64,000 nucleotides of DNA from CAWFYI01 sp963820105 (GTDB lineage: Bacteria > Patescibacteriota > Saccharimonadia > Saccharimonadales > UBA4665). Positions 45,275 through 52,704 of the stretch are shown here, piece after piece; position 1 is the first letter of the stretch; each line of letters begins with the position of its first letter. A program made the translations under genes and the position numbers. The stretch is taken from the NCBI GenBank assembly GCA_963820105.1, contig CAWFYI010000003.1:33434-97433 (forward strand), written 5' to 3'. Under the pieces are notes generated by a model. It did no database searches and was not told the DNA's origin. It worked only from the letters and a program-made list of their open reading frames with translations.

Positions 45275-46023
45275 GCAGCAACTGCTACTTCAGGCGGAGC
45301 CGTCTCGGGAGGAAGCTCGTGTACTGCCGTAGCTTCTCTTTCAGCTGCCAGTGCCGTGAACCTACCACTGTGAACGGCCTCCATCGCATGTCCGCCGATG
45401 AACCTGTTGATACCATCTTTGCCTTGCGCGACCAACCGTTCCTGAATACCTTCATCCACTCCGCCAAGTTCGCGGAGCAATATATGTTCGTCCGTACCGG
45501 CTTTCTTGGCGGCTCCCACGATCGCTCCGGCCAGAACCGGACTCATATTGGTCATTTCTCCGGCCAGCGCCTCCCTGTCCGGATCGTCACCCAGTAGTAT
45601 CGCATTAGCCTCGTCCAGTTCTTTCATAGCCAGTTCTTGCAAGGTGGCTTTCACGTTGACGTGGCTATGAGGTGCTTTATAAAATTCGCCGCTGGGCGTG
45701 GCCTCGGCCTGCCAGCCTAAGCAGGCAGCCCTGGTAAGCATATTGAAGGGATTTACCGATCTGTGGTTCCGCCTGCTCCCGGCGTCGGCAGCAAGCAGGT
45801 CATCAGCGGCTTTCTTGTAAGGGCGCACGGTTTCTTCGTCCAATTCATCGTCAGGGGATGCAGCTTCGCGCCGCTTGGTAGCCTCAGCGTAGGCCTCATA
45901 ACCGTCGGCCTGGCGTTCTTCAGGTCTTTTCCAGCGCCCCTCTAATGACGGCTCAGCCGCCGCAACAGAGTCAACTGCCGCATCTGCGACTTTGGGACTG
46001 GATTGTTCGTGAGGCGTGACCAT
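45271..46023 (-). CDS. Hypothetical soluble protein
   Basis: About 250 residues from the ATG at 46023. It is acidic, Ala/Glu-rich and probably helical, without signal peptide or membrane segment and of no known family. An AAAAGG site precedes this ATG. A longer frame to a GTG at 46095 overlaps a TATAAT (46087-46092 on the complement), so the promoter lies there and the shorter form is preferred, with a leader of about 55 nt. Confidence 0.6.
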   Translation of the reverse strand: MVTPHEQSSPKVADAAVDSVAAAEPSLEGRWKRPEERQADGYEAYAEATKRREAASPDDELDEETVRPYKKAADDLLAADAGSRRNHRSVNPFNMLTRAACLGWQAEATPSGEFYKAPHSHVNVKATLQELAMKELDEANAILLGDDPDREALAGEMTNMSPVLAGAIVGAAKKAGTDEHILLRELGGVDEGIQERLVAQGKDGINRFIGGHAMEAVHSGRFTALAAEREATAVHELPPETAPPEVAVAA

Positions 46024-46157
46024 TGCGAGAAACCTTTTCGCTTTTTCAAATTTATATTTTATTAGTGATGTGACTGTACACCTTTGATTATACACCCATT
46101 ACAGTTGTTGTCAAATTTATTGGCTTATAAACCTTATAATAATCCGTGTGATAACAG

Positions 46158-46233
46158 TGGTGGGGGTGCCTGGATTTGAACCAGGGACCAATCGGTTATG
46201 AGCCGACTGCTCTAACCACTGAGCTACACCCCC
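46158..46233 (-). tRNA. tRNA-Ile(CAU), lysidine type
   Basis: A complete 76-nt cloverleaf with encoded CCA (46158-46160). The 7-bp acceptor stem is GGGGGTG/CACCCCC, the D arm is GCTC/GAGC, the anticodon loop is CTCATAA (CAU) and the T arm is CCTGG/CCAGG. The anticodon stem and variable region (AACCGATTGGTC) parallel E. coli tRNA-Ile2, and it differs from the initiator and elongator Met tRNAs nearby. C34 would be modified to lysidine by the TilS encoded at 54008. A TATACT at 46245-46250 on the complement is a likely -10. Confidence 0.88.
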
Positions 46234-46287
46234 TAACAGATGAGAGTATACCAGACTAGGCCCGAAGATATATAATAGTAAGGTGCC

Positions 46288-46740
46288 ATGAATACAAAAA
46301 CCCTGGTAACAGAAAAGATTCCATACTATGCGCAGCGGCTGACGGACGTCAGTTTCCTGGGGCAGATGCTGTTCGTAGTGCTGGTGCTGCTGATAAGCTG
46401 GAGCGGCATCAAGACTATCCAGACCAACTACAGCCTGCAGAAGAAGATATCGGCCCTGAAGCAACAGGACGACGTTCAGAAGCTGCAAAACGACAACCTG
46501 GCGCTCCAGAACCAATATTTCAACAGCAAACAGTACCTGGAACTGCAGGCGCGCCAGAATTTCGGCCTAGCCGCCGCAGGAGAGAAGGAGATCATCGTTC
46601 CCAAGAGCGTGGCGCTCTCGTACACCGTCGACCTGCCATCAGCCAAACCACCCGCAGCCAAGGTTAAGCAGCCAGCCTACCAGCGGCATTTCCAATCCTG
46701 GGTCAACTTTTTCCTGCACCGCCAGAACGCGTCCGACTAA
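46288..46740 (+). CDS. DivIC/FtsB-like septum formation protein
   Basis: A 150-residue bitopic protein: cytoplasmic N-terminus, one membrane helix (about 22-42), a coiled coil (LQKKISALKQQDDVQKLQ, about 50-80) and the FtsB/DivIC signature YLELQARQNFGLAAAGEKEIIVP. A Pro/Lys-rich C-terminal tail follows. It should act in the FtsL-FtsB/DivIC subcomplex of the divisome. TATAAT (46271-46276) lies 11 nt before the ATG, with AAGG between. It lies between two CAU tRNA genes. Confidence 0.82.
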   Translation: MNTKTLVTEKIPYYAQRLTDVSFLGQMLFVVLVLLISWSGIKTIQTNYSLQKKISALKQQDDVQKLQNDNLALQNQYFNSKQYLELQARQNFGLAAAGEKEIIVPKSVALSYTVDLPSAKPPAAKVKQPAYQRHFQSWVNFFLHRQNASD

Positions 46741-46748
46741 GCCGCCGG

Positions 46749-46777
46749 TTGACGTTTCCACCTCTGTTTGCTATACT
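46749..46777 (+). promoter_or_regulatory. Promoter of initiator tRNA
   Basis: TTGACG (46749-46754), a 17-nt spacer and TATACT (46772-46777). The expected start is about 11 nt before the mature 5' end at 46795. Confidence 0.8.
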
Positions 46778-46794
46778 TTAGACTCCCAATACGA

Positions 46795-46869
46795 CGCGGG
46801 GTGGAGCAGCGGCAGCTCGCGTGGCTCATAACCACGAGGTCGCAGGTTCGAGTCCTGCCCCCGCAACCA
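46795..46869 (+). tRNA. Initiator tRNA-fMet(CAU)
   Basis: A 75-nt tRNA with encoded CCA. The acceptor stem CGCGGGG/CCCCGCA has the C1 x A72 mismatch that defines bacterial initiators. The anticodon loop is CTCATAA. The anticodon stem is CGTGG/CCACG, so only two of the three conserved G:C pairs next to the loop are kept; the 29:41 pair is U:A. The D loop is short (AGCGGCA). Confidence 0.93.
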
Positions 46870-46926
46870 AGCATATACAGCATAAATCAGAGGTAGTTTT
46901 GCCTCTGATTTTGTTATTATGTCGAT

Positions 46927-47412
46927 ATGAACAGCGACCATACTTTACTAACTCCCGAAGAGCTCCAAAGGGTCGAATGGGGAGAAGCCCTAGACAAAGA
47001 CTATTTTTATATACCCATCATTACTTATAGCGAAGAAAGTATAAATACTGATTCTATGTGGTACTCACTGAGATTTAATAGTTTTGAGCGTACTCCTAAG
47101 CCCGAGTCATTGTTACTGTATGCCAGTAAGGTTCCTGCCGGGCAGACATTGTGGCAAGCAGTACGAAATGACTTGGAAAAGGACTTCAAGTATCGCGGTA
47201 AAAATTTTGTAATTGAAAGTGCAAAACCATACGATATAGCTAAAAATAAGTCTGGCCAGGAGCTTAGTCGCGTGATTGTAGATTTAAGGGTAGATGAAAT
47301 GTTCAGTACCCGTGACGTATTCCCACTTGGCATGCAACTTGCCTGGTACTTTGATGGAGAAGATCTTTTTGGCCCCGATCTAGGCATTGATAAGATACCA
47401 AAAAATAACTAA
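46927..47412 (+). CDS. Hypothetical protein, accessory
   Basis: A 161-residue soluble protein of no recognised family, starting just downstream of the initiator tRNA. It is AT-richer than the flanking core genes and rich in Tyr, Phe and Asp. The weak -10-like TTATTAT lies 10 nt upstream. Together with the toxin-antitoxin and Fic genes it looks like part of an acquired block. Confidence 0.55.
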   Translation: MNSDHTLLTPEELQRVEWGEALDKDYFYIPIITYSEESINTDSMWYSLRFNSFERTPKPESLLLYASKVPAGQTLWQAVRNDLEKDFKYRGKNFVIESAKPYDIAKNKSGQELSRVIVDLRVDEMFSTRDVFPLGMQLAWYFDGEDLFGPDLGIDKIPKNN

Positions 47413-47533
47413 CCTTAAACCGGGAGTATCTTTAGATATAATTAATCATCTGTTAAGCTCCTTACTGATATGGTTCCAATGTGCATGAGCCAATTAACTA
47501 TTAACACCGTAAGCTTTGTGAAAAGGAAAGTAG

Positions 47534-47563
47534 TTGACAAAAGTTTAGTCAAAGGTATATACT
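47534..47563 (+). promoter_or_regulatory. Toxin-antitoxin promoter with candidate operator
   Basis: TTGACA (47534-47539), an 18-nt spacer and TATACT (47558-47563), which ends 6 nt before the antitoxin ATG. The inverted repeat TTGAC (47534-47538) N9 GTCAA (47548-47552) overlaps the -35, a typical place for autorepression by an antitoxin or toxin-antitoxin complex. Confidence 0.65.
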
Positions 47564-47569
47564 ATTGGT

Positions 47570-47860
47570 ATGAGTAAATATGCTGTAATAAATCTTAAGA
47601 CCGATCCGGCGCTCAAAAAGTTGGCGGCCAAAACTGCTGACAGGCTTGGCGTTAGCATCAGTGCTATTTTAAATAATGAGCTTCGCCGTTTCGCAACTGA
47701 ACAGAGTGTTACTTTTGATGTGCCTGAAGTCCCTAACTCTCAAACAGCTAAACAACTTGCCGCGTCCAGAAAAGAGATTGAAGCAGGCGATTACTATGGC
47801 CCATTTGATACGGCCGAAGGCATGGTTGCTTCACTACACGAAGAACTAAAATCAAAGTAG
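47570..47860 (+). CDS. RelB/DinJ-like antitoxin
   Basis: A 96-residue protein. The N-terminal 45 residues (VINLKTDPALKKLAAKTADRLGVSISAILNNELRRF) form the ribbon-helix-helix DNA-binding domain of RelB/DinJ antitoxins. The C-terminal half is acidic and probably wraps the toxin. It probably neutralises the RelE/YafQ-like protein encoded 8 nt downstream and represses its own promoter through the TTGAC-N9-GTCAA repeat. Leaderless spacing is seen at the start. Confidence 0.85.
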   Translation: MSKYAVINLKTDPALKKLAAKTADRLGVSISAILNNELRRFATEQSVTFDVPEVPNSQTAKQLAASRKEIEAGDYYGPFDTAEGMVASLHEELKSK

Positions 47861-47868
47861 TACGCTTC

Positions 47869-48126
47869 ATGAAAGTTAGCTACTCGAAGAACTTCCTGCG
47901 CCAATACGCTAAGCTTTCGCCAAAAATCAGACAAAAAGTAGATGAGCGCATCGTGCTTTGGCAGAGCGAGCCCCTTAATTCACGATTGCGGGATCATAAG
48001 TTGAAGGGTAAATATAAACAATATCGTAGTATTGACGTGACTGGGGATTATCGGGCGCTTTACTTTCATGAAGATGGAACAGTAATCTTTGACATCATTG
48101 GCACACACTCCCAATTGTATGGCTAG
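47869..48126 (+). CDS. RelE/YafQ-like toxin
   Basis: An 85-residue type II toxin of the RelE/ParE superfamily: VSYSKNFLRQYAKLSPKIRQKVDERI, LRDHKLKGKYKQYRSIDV and DYRALYFHEDGTVIFDIIGTHSQLYG. The terminal GTHSQLY and LRDHKLKG resemble the YafQ branch, whose members cleave ribosome-bound mRNA; H and D residues of that active site appear conserved. It follows its antitoxin by 8 nt. Confidence 0.87.
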   Translation: MKVSYSKNFLRQYAKLSPKIRQKVDERIVLWQSEPLNSRLRDHKLKGKYKQYRSIDVTGDYRALYFHEDGTVIFDIIGTHSQLYG

Positions 48127-48231
48127 TTCTACTCCTACGTCCTAGACCACGTAACAGCCTGTCCAACTCCTAAAAGCTGCCTCCATCGGCCAAGCTCTTT
48201 ATTGTTCCTAACAGGGGTTATTGACAAGATA

Positions 48232-48258
48232 GTTTACATTATCCTTGCAGATGTAAAC
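48232..48258. promoter_or_regulatory. Fic operator O1 (GTTTACAT-N11-ATGTAAAC)
   Basis: Perfect inverted repeat with arms at 48232-48239 and 48251-48258. It covers the -35 TTGCAG (48245-48250). Confidence 0.8.
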
Positions 48259-48273
48259 TAAAAGTGCTATTCT
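48245..48273 (+). promoter_or_regulatory. Fic gene promoter
   Basis: TTGCAG (48245-48250), a 17-nt spacer and TATTCT (48268-48273). The expected start is near 48280, inside operator O2. A stronger TTGACA at 48221-48226 has no matching -10. Confidence 0.6.
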
Positions 48274-48300
48274 GTTTACATTACATGATTGGATGTAAAC
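48274..48300. promoter_or_regulatory. Fic operator O2 (GTTTACAT-N11-ATGTAAAC)
   Basis: A second perfect copy with identical arms (48274-48281 and 48293-48300) and identical 11-nt spacing, starting 42 bp after O1, which is four helical turns. It begins right after the -10 and ends 3 nt before the ATG. Confidence 0.82.
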
Positions 48301-48303
48301 GAT

Positions 48304-49446
48304 ATGAACATAGGTACACATAGACAGCAACCAGCAGGTTTTAAGGCTTTTATACCCAGCCCCTTCCCGCCAAAAGGAGGGATTCTTTTAAATCGTTCAC
48401 TAGTAGTGAAACATACCGAAGCGGTAAGGCTGCTGGGGAAGTTAGACGGCATCACCGAACTTCTGCCCGACAAAGACTATTTTCTAGAAATGTTTGTCCG
48501 CAAAGACGCATCTTCTTCAAGTCAAATTGAGGGCACAAAAGCTACCATGATGGATGCAATTGAGGCGGCAAACGTAGAGAGAGGCAGTGATTTACCCCCT
48601 GATGTAGACGACATTCTTCATTACATAGATGCTCTTAATTATGGCCTGAAAAGAGCGCAGGACTTTCCTTTTAACCTGAGGCTTATAAGGGAACTTCACG
48701 AAAAACTAATGGTCGGTGCTCGCAGTACGCACAATCCGTTTCCTGGAGAGTTTAGGCGTTCACAGAATTGGATCGGGGGAACTCGTCCCGGCAACGCGAG
48801 ATTCGTTCCACCGCCCGTTCATGAGATGAATGAGTCATTAGACCATCTAGAAAAATTTATACATGCTGAAGATGATTATTTACCGCTGGTCAAAGCCGCG
48901 TTACTACATGCTCAATTTGAAACGATTCACCCCTTCGCTGACGGCAATGGTCGTACGGGTAGAATGCTGGTCACCATGTATTTGTGGCACGAGAAACTAC
49001 TGGAGATGCCCTTGCTGTATCTGTCCACTTACTTTAAGAAACACCAAGATGTTTATTATGAACGCCTCGACAACTATCATGCTGAACCGAGCCGTATAAT
49101 TGATTGGGTAGAATTTTTCCTGGATGGAATGATTAATATCGCAAATTCAGCGATCGTGACTTGCCAGGACATTACAACTTTAAGAGAAGAAGATATGCGA
49201 AAAGTCCAAGCCTTAGGAAAAATTTCAGCCCCAAGCACAATGAAGGTCTTGAGAAATCTGTACAGCCTGCCGACAATTGGCGTGGCTGATATTGTTAAAT
49301 GGACAGGTTTTACTCGTCCAGGTGCCTATAAGGTAATTGAGAGGTTGATTAAGCTCGAGATTCTTAAGCCCCGAACCGGTAAGGTCAAATACGGTCAGAA
49401 ATTTGACTACGATAGATACATATCTTTGTTTACCAAAGAAGACTAG
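48304..49446 (+). CDS. Fic family protein with N-terminal inhibitory motif and C-terminal winged helix
   Basis: About 380 residues. The Fic core HPFADGNGRTGR (209-220) is complete, including the catalytic His209 and anion-binding loop, so it should AMPylate (or otherwise nucleotidylate) a target protein. The N-terminal segment SSSQIEGT (71-78) gives the [S/T]xxxE[G/N] inhibitory helix with Glu76, a class II autoinhibited Fic. The C-terminal region (about 310-365, VADIVKWTGFTRPGAYKVIERLIKL) is a winged helix that could bind the two GTTTACAT operators upstream and repress its own gene. The ATG at 48304 is chosen over a TTG at 48289, which lies inside the operator. Confidence 0.92.
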   Translation: MNIGTHRQQPAGFKAFIPSPFPPKGGILLNRSLVVKHTEAVRLLGKLDGITELLPDKDYFLEMFVRKDASSSSQIEGTKATMMDAIEAANVERGSDLPPDVDDILHYIDALNYGLKRAQDFPFNLRLIRELHEKLMVGARSTHNPFPGEFRRSQNWIGGTRPGNARFVPPPVHEMNESLDHLEKFIHAEDDYLPLVKAALLHAQFETIHPFADGNGRTGRMLVTMYLWHEKLLEMPLLYLSTYFKKHQDVYYERLDNYHAEPSRIIDWVEFFLDGMINIANSAIVTCQDITTLREEDMRKVQALGKISAPSTMKVLRNLYSLPTIGVADIVKWTGFTRPGAYKVIERLIKLEILKPRTGKVKYGQKFDYDRYISLFTKED

Positions 49447-49579
49447 GACTTAGGGCGGTAGCTTAAGCCCGACTTCTACGCCCTAGATTCAAGTAACAGA
49501 TTTTACGTGATGGTTTGATATTATGGAGCTCAAAATTCAGCAGAGCTCGGTTTACAAATAAACGTCAAAAGAAAAACGT

Positions 49580-49622
49580 TAGTTGACAATTAGTTGACAA
49601 TTAAAAAGTATTGGTTTACAAT
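49580..49622 (+). promoter_or_regulatory. Promoter with tandem TTAGTTGACAA repeats
   Basis: TTAGTTGACAA occurs at 49580-49590 and again at 49590-49600, so TTGACA -35 boxes sit at 49583-49588 and 49593-49598. TACAAT (49617-49622) is 18 nt after the second and 9 nt before the ATG at 49632. The 10-bp repeat may be an operator or a duplicated -35. Confidence 0.6.
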
Positions 49623-49631
49623 GTACAAGTA

Positions 49632-50693
49632 ATGAAAAATTTACCAGAGTTAATCCTGTCGCTCGCCAAAAAGCACGAACGCATAACGACTAAAGACGTT
49701 GTTAATGCGCTTCCAGCAGGCAGCAAATTCAGCCGGCAATATGTCAGTAATGCAATAGCTGAATTAGTTAAGCAAAAAAAACTCATCAAAGGAGGAAGCA
49801 CAAGAGGCGCCTTTTATGTTGAACCCAAAAACGAACACCTGGCCACGGCTCTCACCAAAGTTCATTTACGCCTAAACAATGTAGACCTCAGAGAACACGA
49901 AGTCCTGGATGATATCAGGCGCAAAGCCTTATTTTTCCCAACTATAAAAAAGAATGTACAGGACATATTTAACTTTAGTTTCTCAGAAATGCTCAACAAT
50001 GCGATCGAGCATTCCGAGTCTAAATTCATTGAGATAGACGTACTTAAAGATAAAGAAAATCTAATATTTGTAGTAAGCGATACGGGCATAGGAGCATTTC
50101 GTAGCATTCTCATCAAAAAGAAGCTCGATTCTGAGTTGTCGGCTATCCAAGACCTTTTAAAGGGCAAAACCACCACCAAGCCGCAAGCCCACAGCGGCGA
50201 AGGCATTTTTTTCACCTCAAAAATGGCCGATTTGTTTATGCTCGAGAGCTTTGAGTACCGGTTAAGGATTGATAATAAAATTCAAGATGTCTTCATAGAG
50301 TTGCTTAAGCCCTCCAAAAAAGGAACCAGGGTAATATTTCAGATCGCATTGAATTCTAAACGGCATGCCACAGATGTTTTCCAAAAATACACAAGTAATC
50401 CAGATACGCTGGCTTTCGACAAGACGGATGTACGGATTAAGCTGTACACAATGGGTACTATTCATGTATCCAGGTCGCAAGCGAGAAGGGTATTGGCGGG
50501 ACTTGATAAATTTAAAACCATTATTTTAGATTTTGATAAAGTGCCTACGATTGGCCAGGGATTTGCGGATGAGATATTCAGAGTGTTTACCAGCCGCCAC
50601 CCGGATATCACAATCAAAACGATTCATGCCAATGAAGCTGTCCAGTTCATGATTGACAGGGTTGAAAAACCCCAAACCAACCTGGAAATTTAG
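49632..50693 (+). CDS. HTH-HATPase-DUF4325 regulator
   Basis: About 353 residues. Residues 1-70 form a winged-helix domain (ITTKDVVNALPAGSKFSRQYVSNAIAEL). Residues about 100-230 are a GHKL ATPase: EMLNNAIEHSES (N box), VVSDTGIGAF (G1) and HSGEGIFFTSKMADLF (G2/lid). Residues about 270-345 are a DUF4325 STAS-like domain (ISRSQARRVLAGLDKF as HVSRSQARR..., then VPTIGQGFADEIFRVF). There is no histidine phosphorylation domain, so it is not a classical sensor kinase; the combination resembles an anti-sigma kinase fused to an anti-anti-sigma-like domain plus a DNA-binding module. The start at 49632 follows the TACAAT box; a TTG at 49611 is the longer alternative. Confidence 0.85.
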   Translation: MKNLPELILSLAKKHERITTKDVVNALPAGSKFSRQYVSNAIAELVKQKKLIKGGSTRGAFYVEPKNEHLATALTKVHLRLNNVDLREHEVLDDIRRKALFFPTIKKNVQDIFNFSFSEMLNNAIEHSESKFIEIDVLKDKENLIFVVSDTGIGAFRSILIKKKLDSELSAIQDLLKGKTTTKPQAHSGEGIFFTSKMADLFMLESFEYRLRIDNKIQDVFIELLKPSKKGTRVIFQIALNSKRHATDVFQKYTSNPDTLAFDKTDVRIKLYTMGTIHVSRSQARRVLAGLDKFKTIILDFDKVPTIGQGFADEIFRVFTSRHPDITIKTIHANEAVQFMIDRVEKPQTNLEI

Positions 50694-50817
50694 CCATAGA
50701 GTAGAAGAGGCCGAAGAACCGGCAATAAAGCATGCCATACGCGCGACAATATCGAATGTGAGTACAATCACTGCGCAAAAATCCTGAAAAGGATTACTAT
50801 GTAGTAGGAGGATCACC

Positions 50818-51330
50818 ATGCAAAACCGGGTCAAGATACGCGATAACCTGACAAGCTTGCAGTCCCCTATAAGCCGGGGGCAGTTTTCCGCGGAATTTAT
50901 GAAGCCGCACGCCGAAAGGATACGTGCCGAACTCAAAGAGCACGGAGCCCTCCCGTACGACATGATACTCCCCGAAACTTATTATCTGCCCACGGTGATC
51001 CACCCCGACGAGCATATAATGGGCTCGGTTTACGGGCGCTATAGCAAAGGCGGCGCTTCCGGGCGCGGGGCGCTGGTCGCAACAGACCAGCGGGTCATCT
51101 TCCTTGATAAAAAACCGCTGTATGTGCACTACGACGAACTGACCTTTCTGATTATCGGCCATGTCACGTATACGCGTACGGCCATCGTCGGTTACGTTAC
51201 TCTGCATACCCGTCTGGGTGATTTCCAGCTTAGGACGTTCAACCACAAGAATGCATATAATTTCGTCCAGTATATAGACGAGCAGTGTTTGCGCACCCAG
51301 GGCGGCGAGAAGTTCGAAGCAGTTACATGA
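50818..51330 (+). CDS. Bacterial PH-domain protein (YokE-like)
   Basis: A 170-residue soluble protein whose C-terminal about 110 residues look like a bacterial PH domain: GALVATDQRVIFLDKKPLYVHYDELTFLIIG and LHTRLGDFQLRTFNHKNAYNFVQYID. Such domains mediate binding, not catalysis. It has one of the best Shine-Dalgarno sequences in the window (AGGAGG, 6 nt before the ATG). Its TGA overlaps the ATG of the SDR gene, so the two are coupled. Confidence 0.75.
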   Translation: MQNRVKIRDNLTSLQSPISRGQFSAEFMKPHAERIRAELKEHGALPYDMILPETYYLPTVIHPDEHIMGSVYGRYSKGGASGRGALVATDQRVIFLDKKPLYVHYDELTFLIIGHVTYTRTAIVGYVTLHTRLGDFQLRTFNHKNAYNFVQYIDEQCLRTQGGEKFEAVT

Positions 51331-52142
51331 CAAGGGTTTACATGCGGAAACTTGATGAATTACTTAGTCTGAAAGGCAAATCCGCCATCGTGACCGGCGG
51401 TGCCAAGGGCATAGGCTTCGGTATAGCCTACCGCCTGGCCGAGGCCGGCGCCAAGGTTCTGATTGCAGACATGGACGAAGCAGCTGCTCAAAAGGCCGCT
51501 ACTGAACTTAAGCGCAAAGGTTGGACGGCCGAAGCCGTCAAGACCGACGTATCAGAAGAAGACCAGGTCCGCGCCATGATATCCGCCTGCCGCGAAAAGT
51601 TCGGCTCGGTCGACATCATGGTAAATAATGCCGGCATTTACCCGCCGGAACCCGTCGCCCAGATGAGCCAAGCCGACTTCGAAAGGGTCATGGATGTTAA
51701 CCTGCGCAGCGTCTTCCTGACTACCAAGCACGCCGCGGAAATCATGAAGGAGCAGGGCGGGGGCAAGATTATCAACATAACTTCCATCGACGCGCTGCAT
51801 CCGTCCATGGTCGGATTGGCCCACTACGACGCGTCCAAGCACGGCGAATGGGGCTTCACCAAGAACTCCGCGCTGGAAATGGCCGCGCATAACATACAGG
51901 TGAATGCCATCGCGCCGGGCGGTATCCAAACTCCGGGCGTGGCCGCCATGCAATCAGCAGCGCCGCCTGAGGATGCCGAAACCCTGAAGAAGCAAACGGA
52001 AGCCTTCCTGGCGAAGATTCCCATGCACCGCATGGGCGAACCGGACGAGATCGGCAAGGCCGCGCTGTTCCTGGCTTCCGACATGTCTTCGTACATGACA
52101 GGCAGCCAGATAGTCGTTGACGGCGGGGCCTTGCTTAGCTGA
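51327..52142 (+). CDS. SDR family oxidoreductase
   Basis: About 271 residues from the ATG at 51327, which overlaps the PH gene stop by 4 nt; an ATG at 51342 is also possible. It has TGGAKGIGFG (NAD(P)-binding TGxxxGxG), NNAG, the catalytic Ser in NITSIDALH and Tyr/Lys in HYDASKHG, and a C-terminal YMTGSQIVVDGG. It is a classical SDR resembling FabG-like or 2-deoxygluconate/sugar-alcohol dehydrogenases. The acidic residue after the second strand (ADMDEA) suggests NAD(H) preference. Substrate unknown. Confidence 0.92.
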   Translation: MTRVYMRKLDELLSLKGKSAIVTGGAKGIGFGIAYRLAEAGAKVLIADMDEAAAQKAATELKRKGWTAEAVKTDVSEEDQVRAMISACREKFGSVDIMVNNAGIYPPEPVAQMSQADFERVMDVNLRSVFLTTKHAAEIMKEQGGGKIINITSIDALHPSMVGLAHYDASKHGEWGFTKNSALEMAAHNIQVNAIAPGGIQTPGVAAMQSAAPPEDAETLKKQTEAFLAKIPMHRMGEPDEIGKAALFLASDMSSYMTGSQIVVDGGALLS

Positions 52143-52168
52143 ATTATTAGCTGTGGTAAGCTGAACTT

Positions 52169-52642
52169 ATGTCGAAGAAGCCGCATAAATATCATAAGGT
52201 CCACGATTTCCTGAAGCACCATCCTATGGGTGTTTTATCAACAGTGTCACCGGACGGCGCGCCCTGGGCCGCGGCTATCTACTACGTAGCGGATGAGGAT
52301 TTTAACTTTTATTTTGTCACGCGCGCCGAAACATCCAAGTATCATAATCTGGAAAAGACACCGCTGGCAGCCCTGACTGTCGCTGATGCCGCCAGCCAGA
52401 AAACGGTCCAGGTCGCCGGCAGCGTGACCAAGGTTCCGGTGAAGGATTATACGGATATAGTGTTCAACAAGCTGGCTAAACTTAGGCCTAAGGACGATCT
52501 GCACTGGTCACCGCCGCTTTCCAAACTGCACAAGGGCAACTACATACCGCTCCTCTTGACTCCTTCCAGGCTTCTCTACGCGGACTACAAGCACGTCCGG
52601 CGCGATCCCAAAGCCGACTACATAGAGCAGATCATACCTTAG
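52169..52642 (+). CDS. PNPOx-like flavin-binding protein
   Basis: A 157-residue split-barrel protein: HDFLKHHPMGVLSTVSPDGAPWAAAIYYV, then YFVTRAETSKYHNLEKTPLAALTVAD. These match the pyridoxamine-phosphate oxidase-like family that binds FMN or F420. True PdxH residues for PNP cannot be confirmed, so it is a general PNPOx-like reductase or oxidase. It starts 26 nt after the SDR gene. Confidence 0.82.
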   Translation: MSKKPHKYHKVHDFLKHHPMGVLSTVSPDGAPWAAAIYYVADEDFNFYFVTRAETSKYHNLEKTPLAALTVADAASQKTVQVAGSVTKVPVKDYTDIVFNKLAKLRPKDDLHWSPPLSKLHKGNYIPLLLTPSRLLYADYKHVRRDPKADYIEQIIP

Positions 52643-52704
52643 ATAAGACTTCTGGGACCATGCATAACATAAACCTACGCTAGACTGCTACAATAGATAT
52701 TGAC

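Noticed and set aside
45049..45597. A 182-codon plus-strand frame at the dus 3' end
   Set aside because: It overlaps the certain dus frame and then the antisense of the gene at 45271; it is Arg/Gln-rich and has no start signal.
48135..49499. Similar CTACGYCCTAGA...GTAACAG strings after the toxin gene (48135) and after the Fic gene (49476), as possible attachment or repeat sites
   Set aside because: Identity is limited to two short blocks with different spacing; it is too weak to call without a genome-wide search.
50805..50817. AGGAGGATCACC before the PH-domain gene, resembling the 16S rRNA 3' end
   Set aside because: AGGAGG is simply a strong Shine-Dalgarno; the GGATCACC likeness is short and no rRNA sequence surrounds it.
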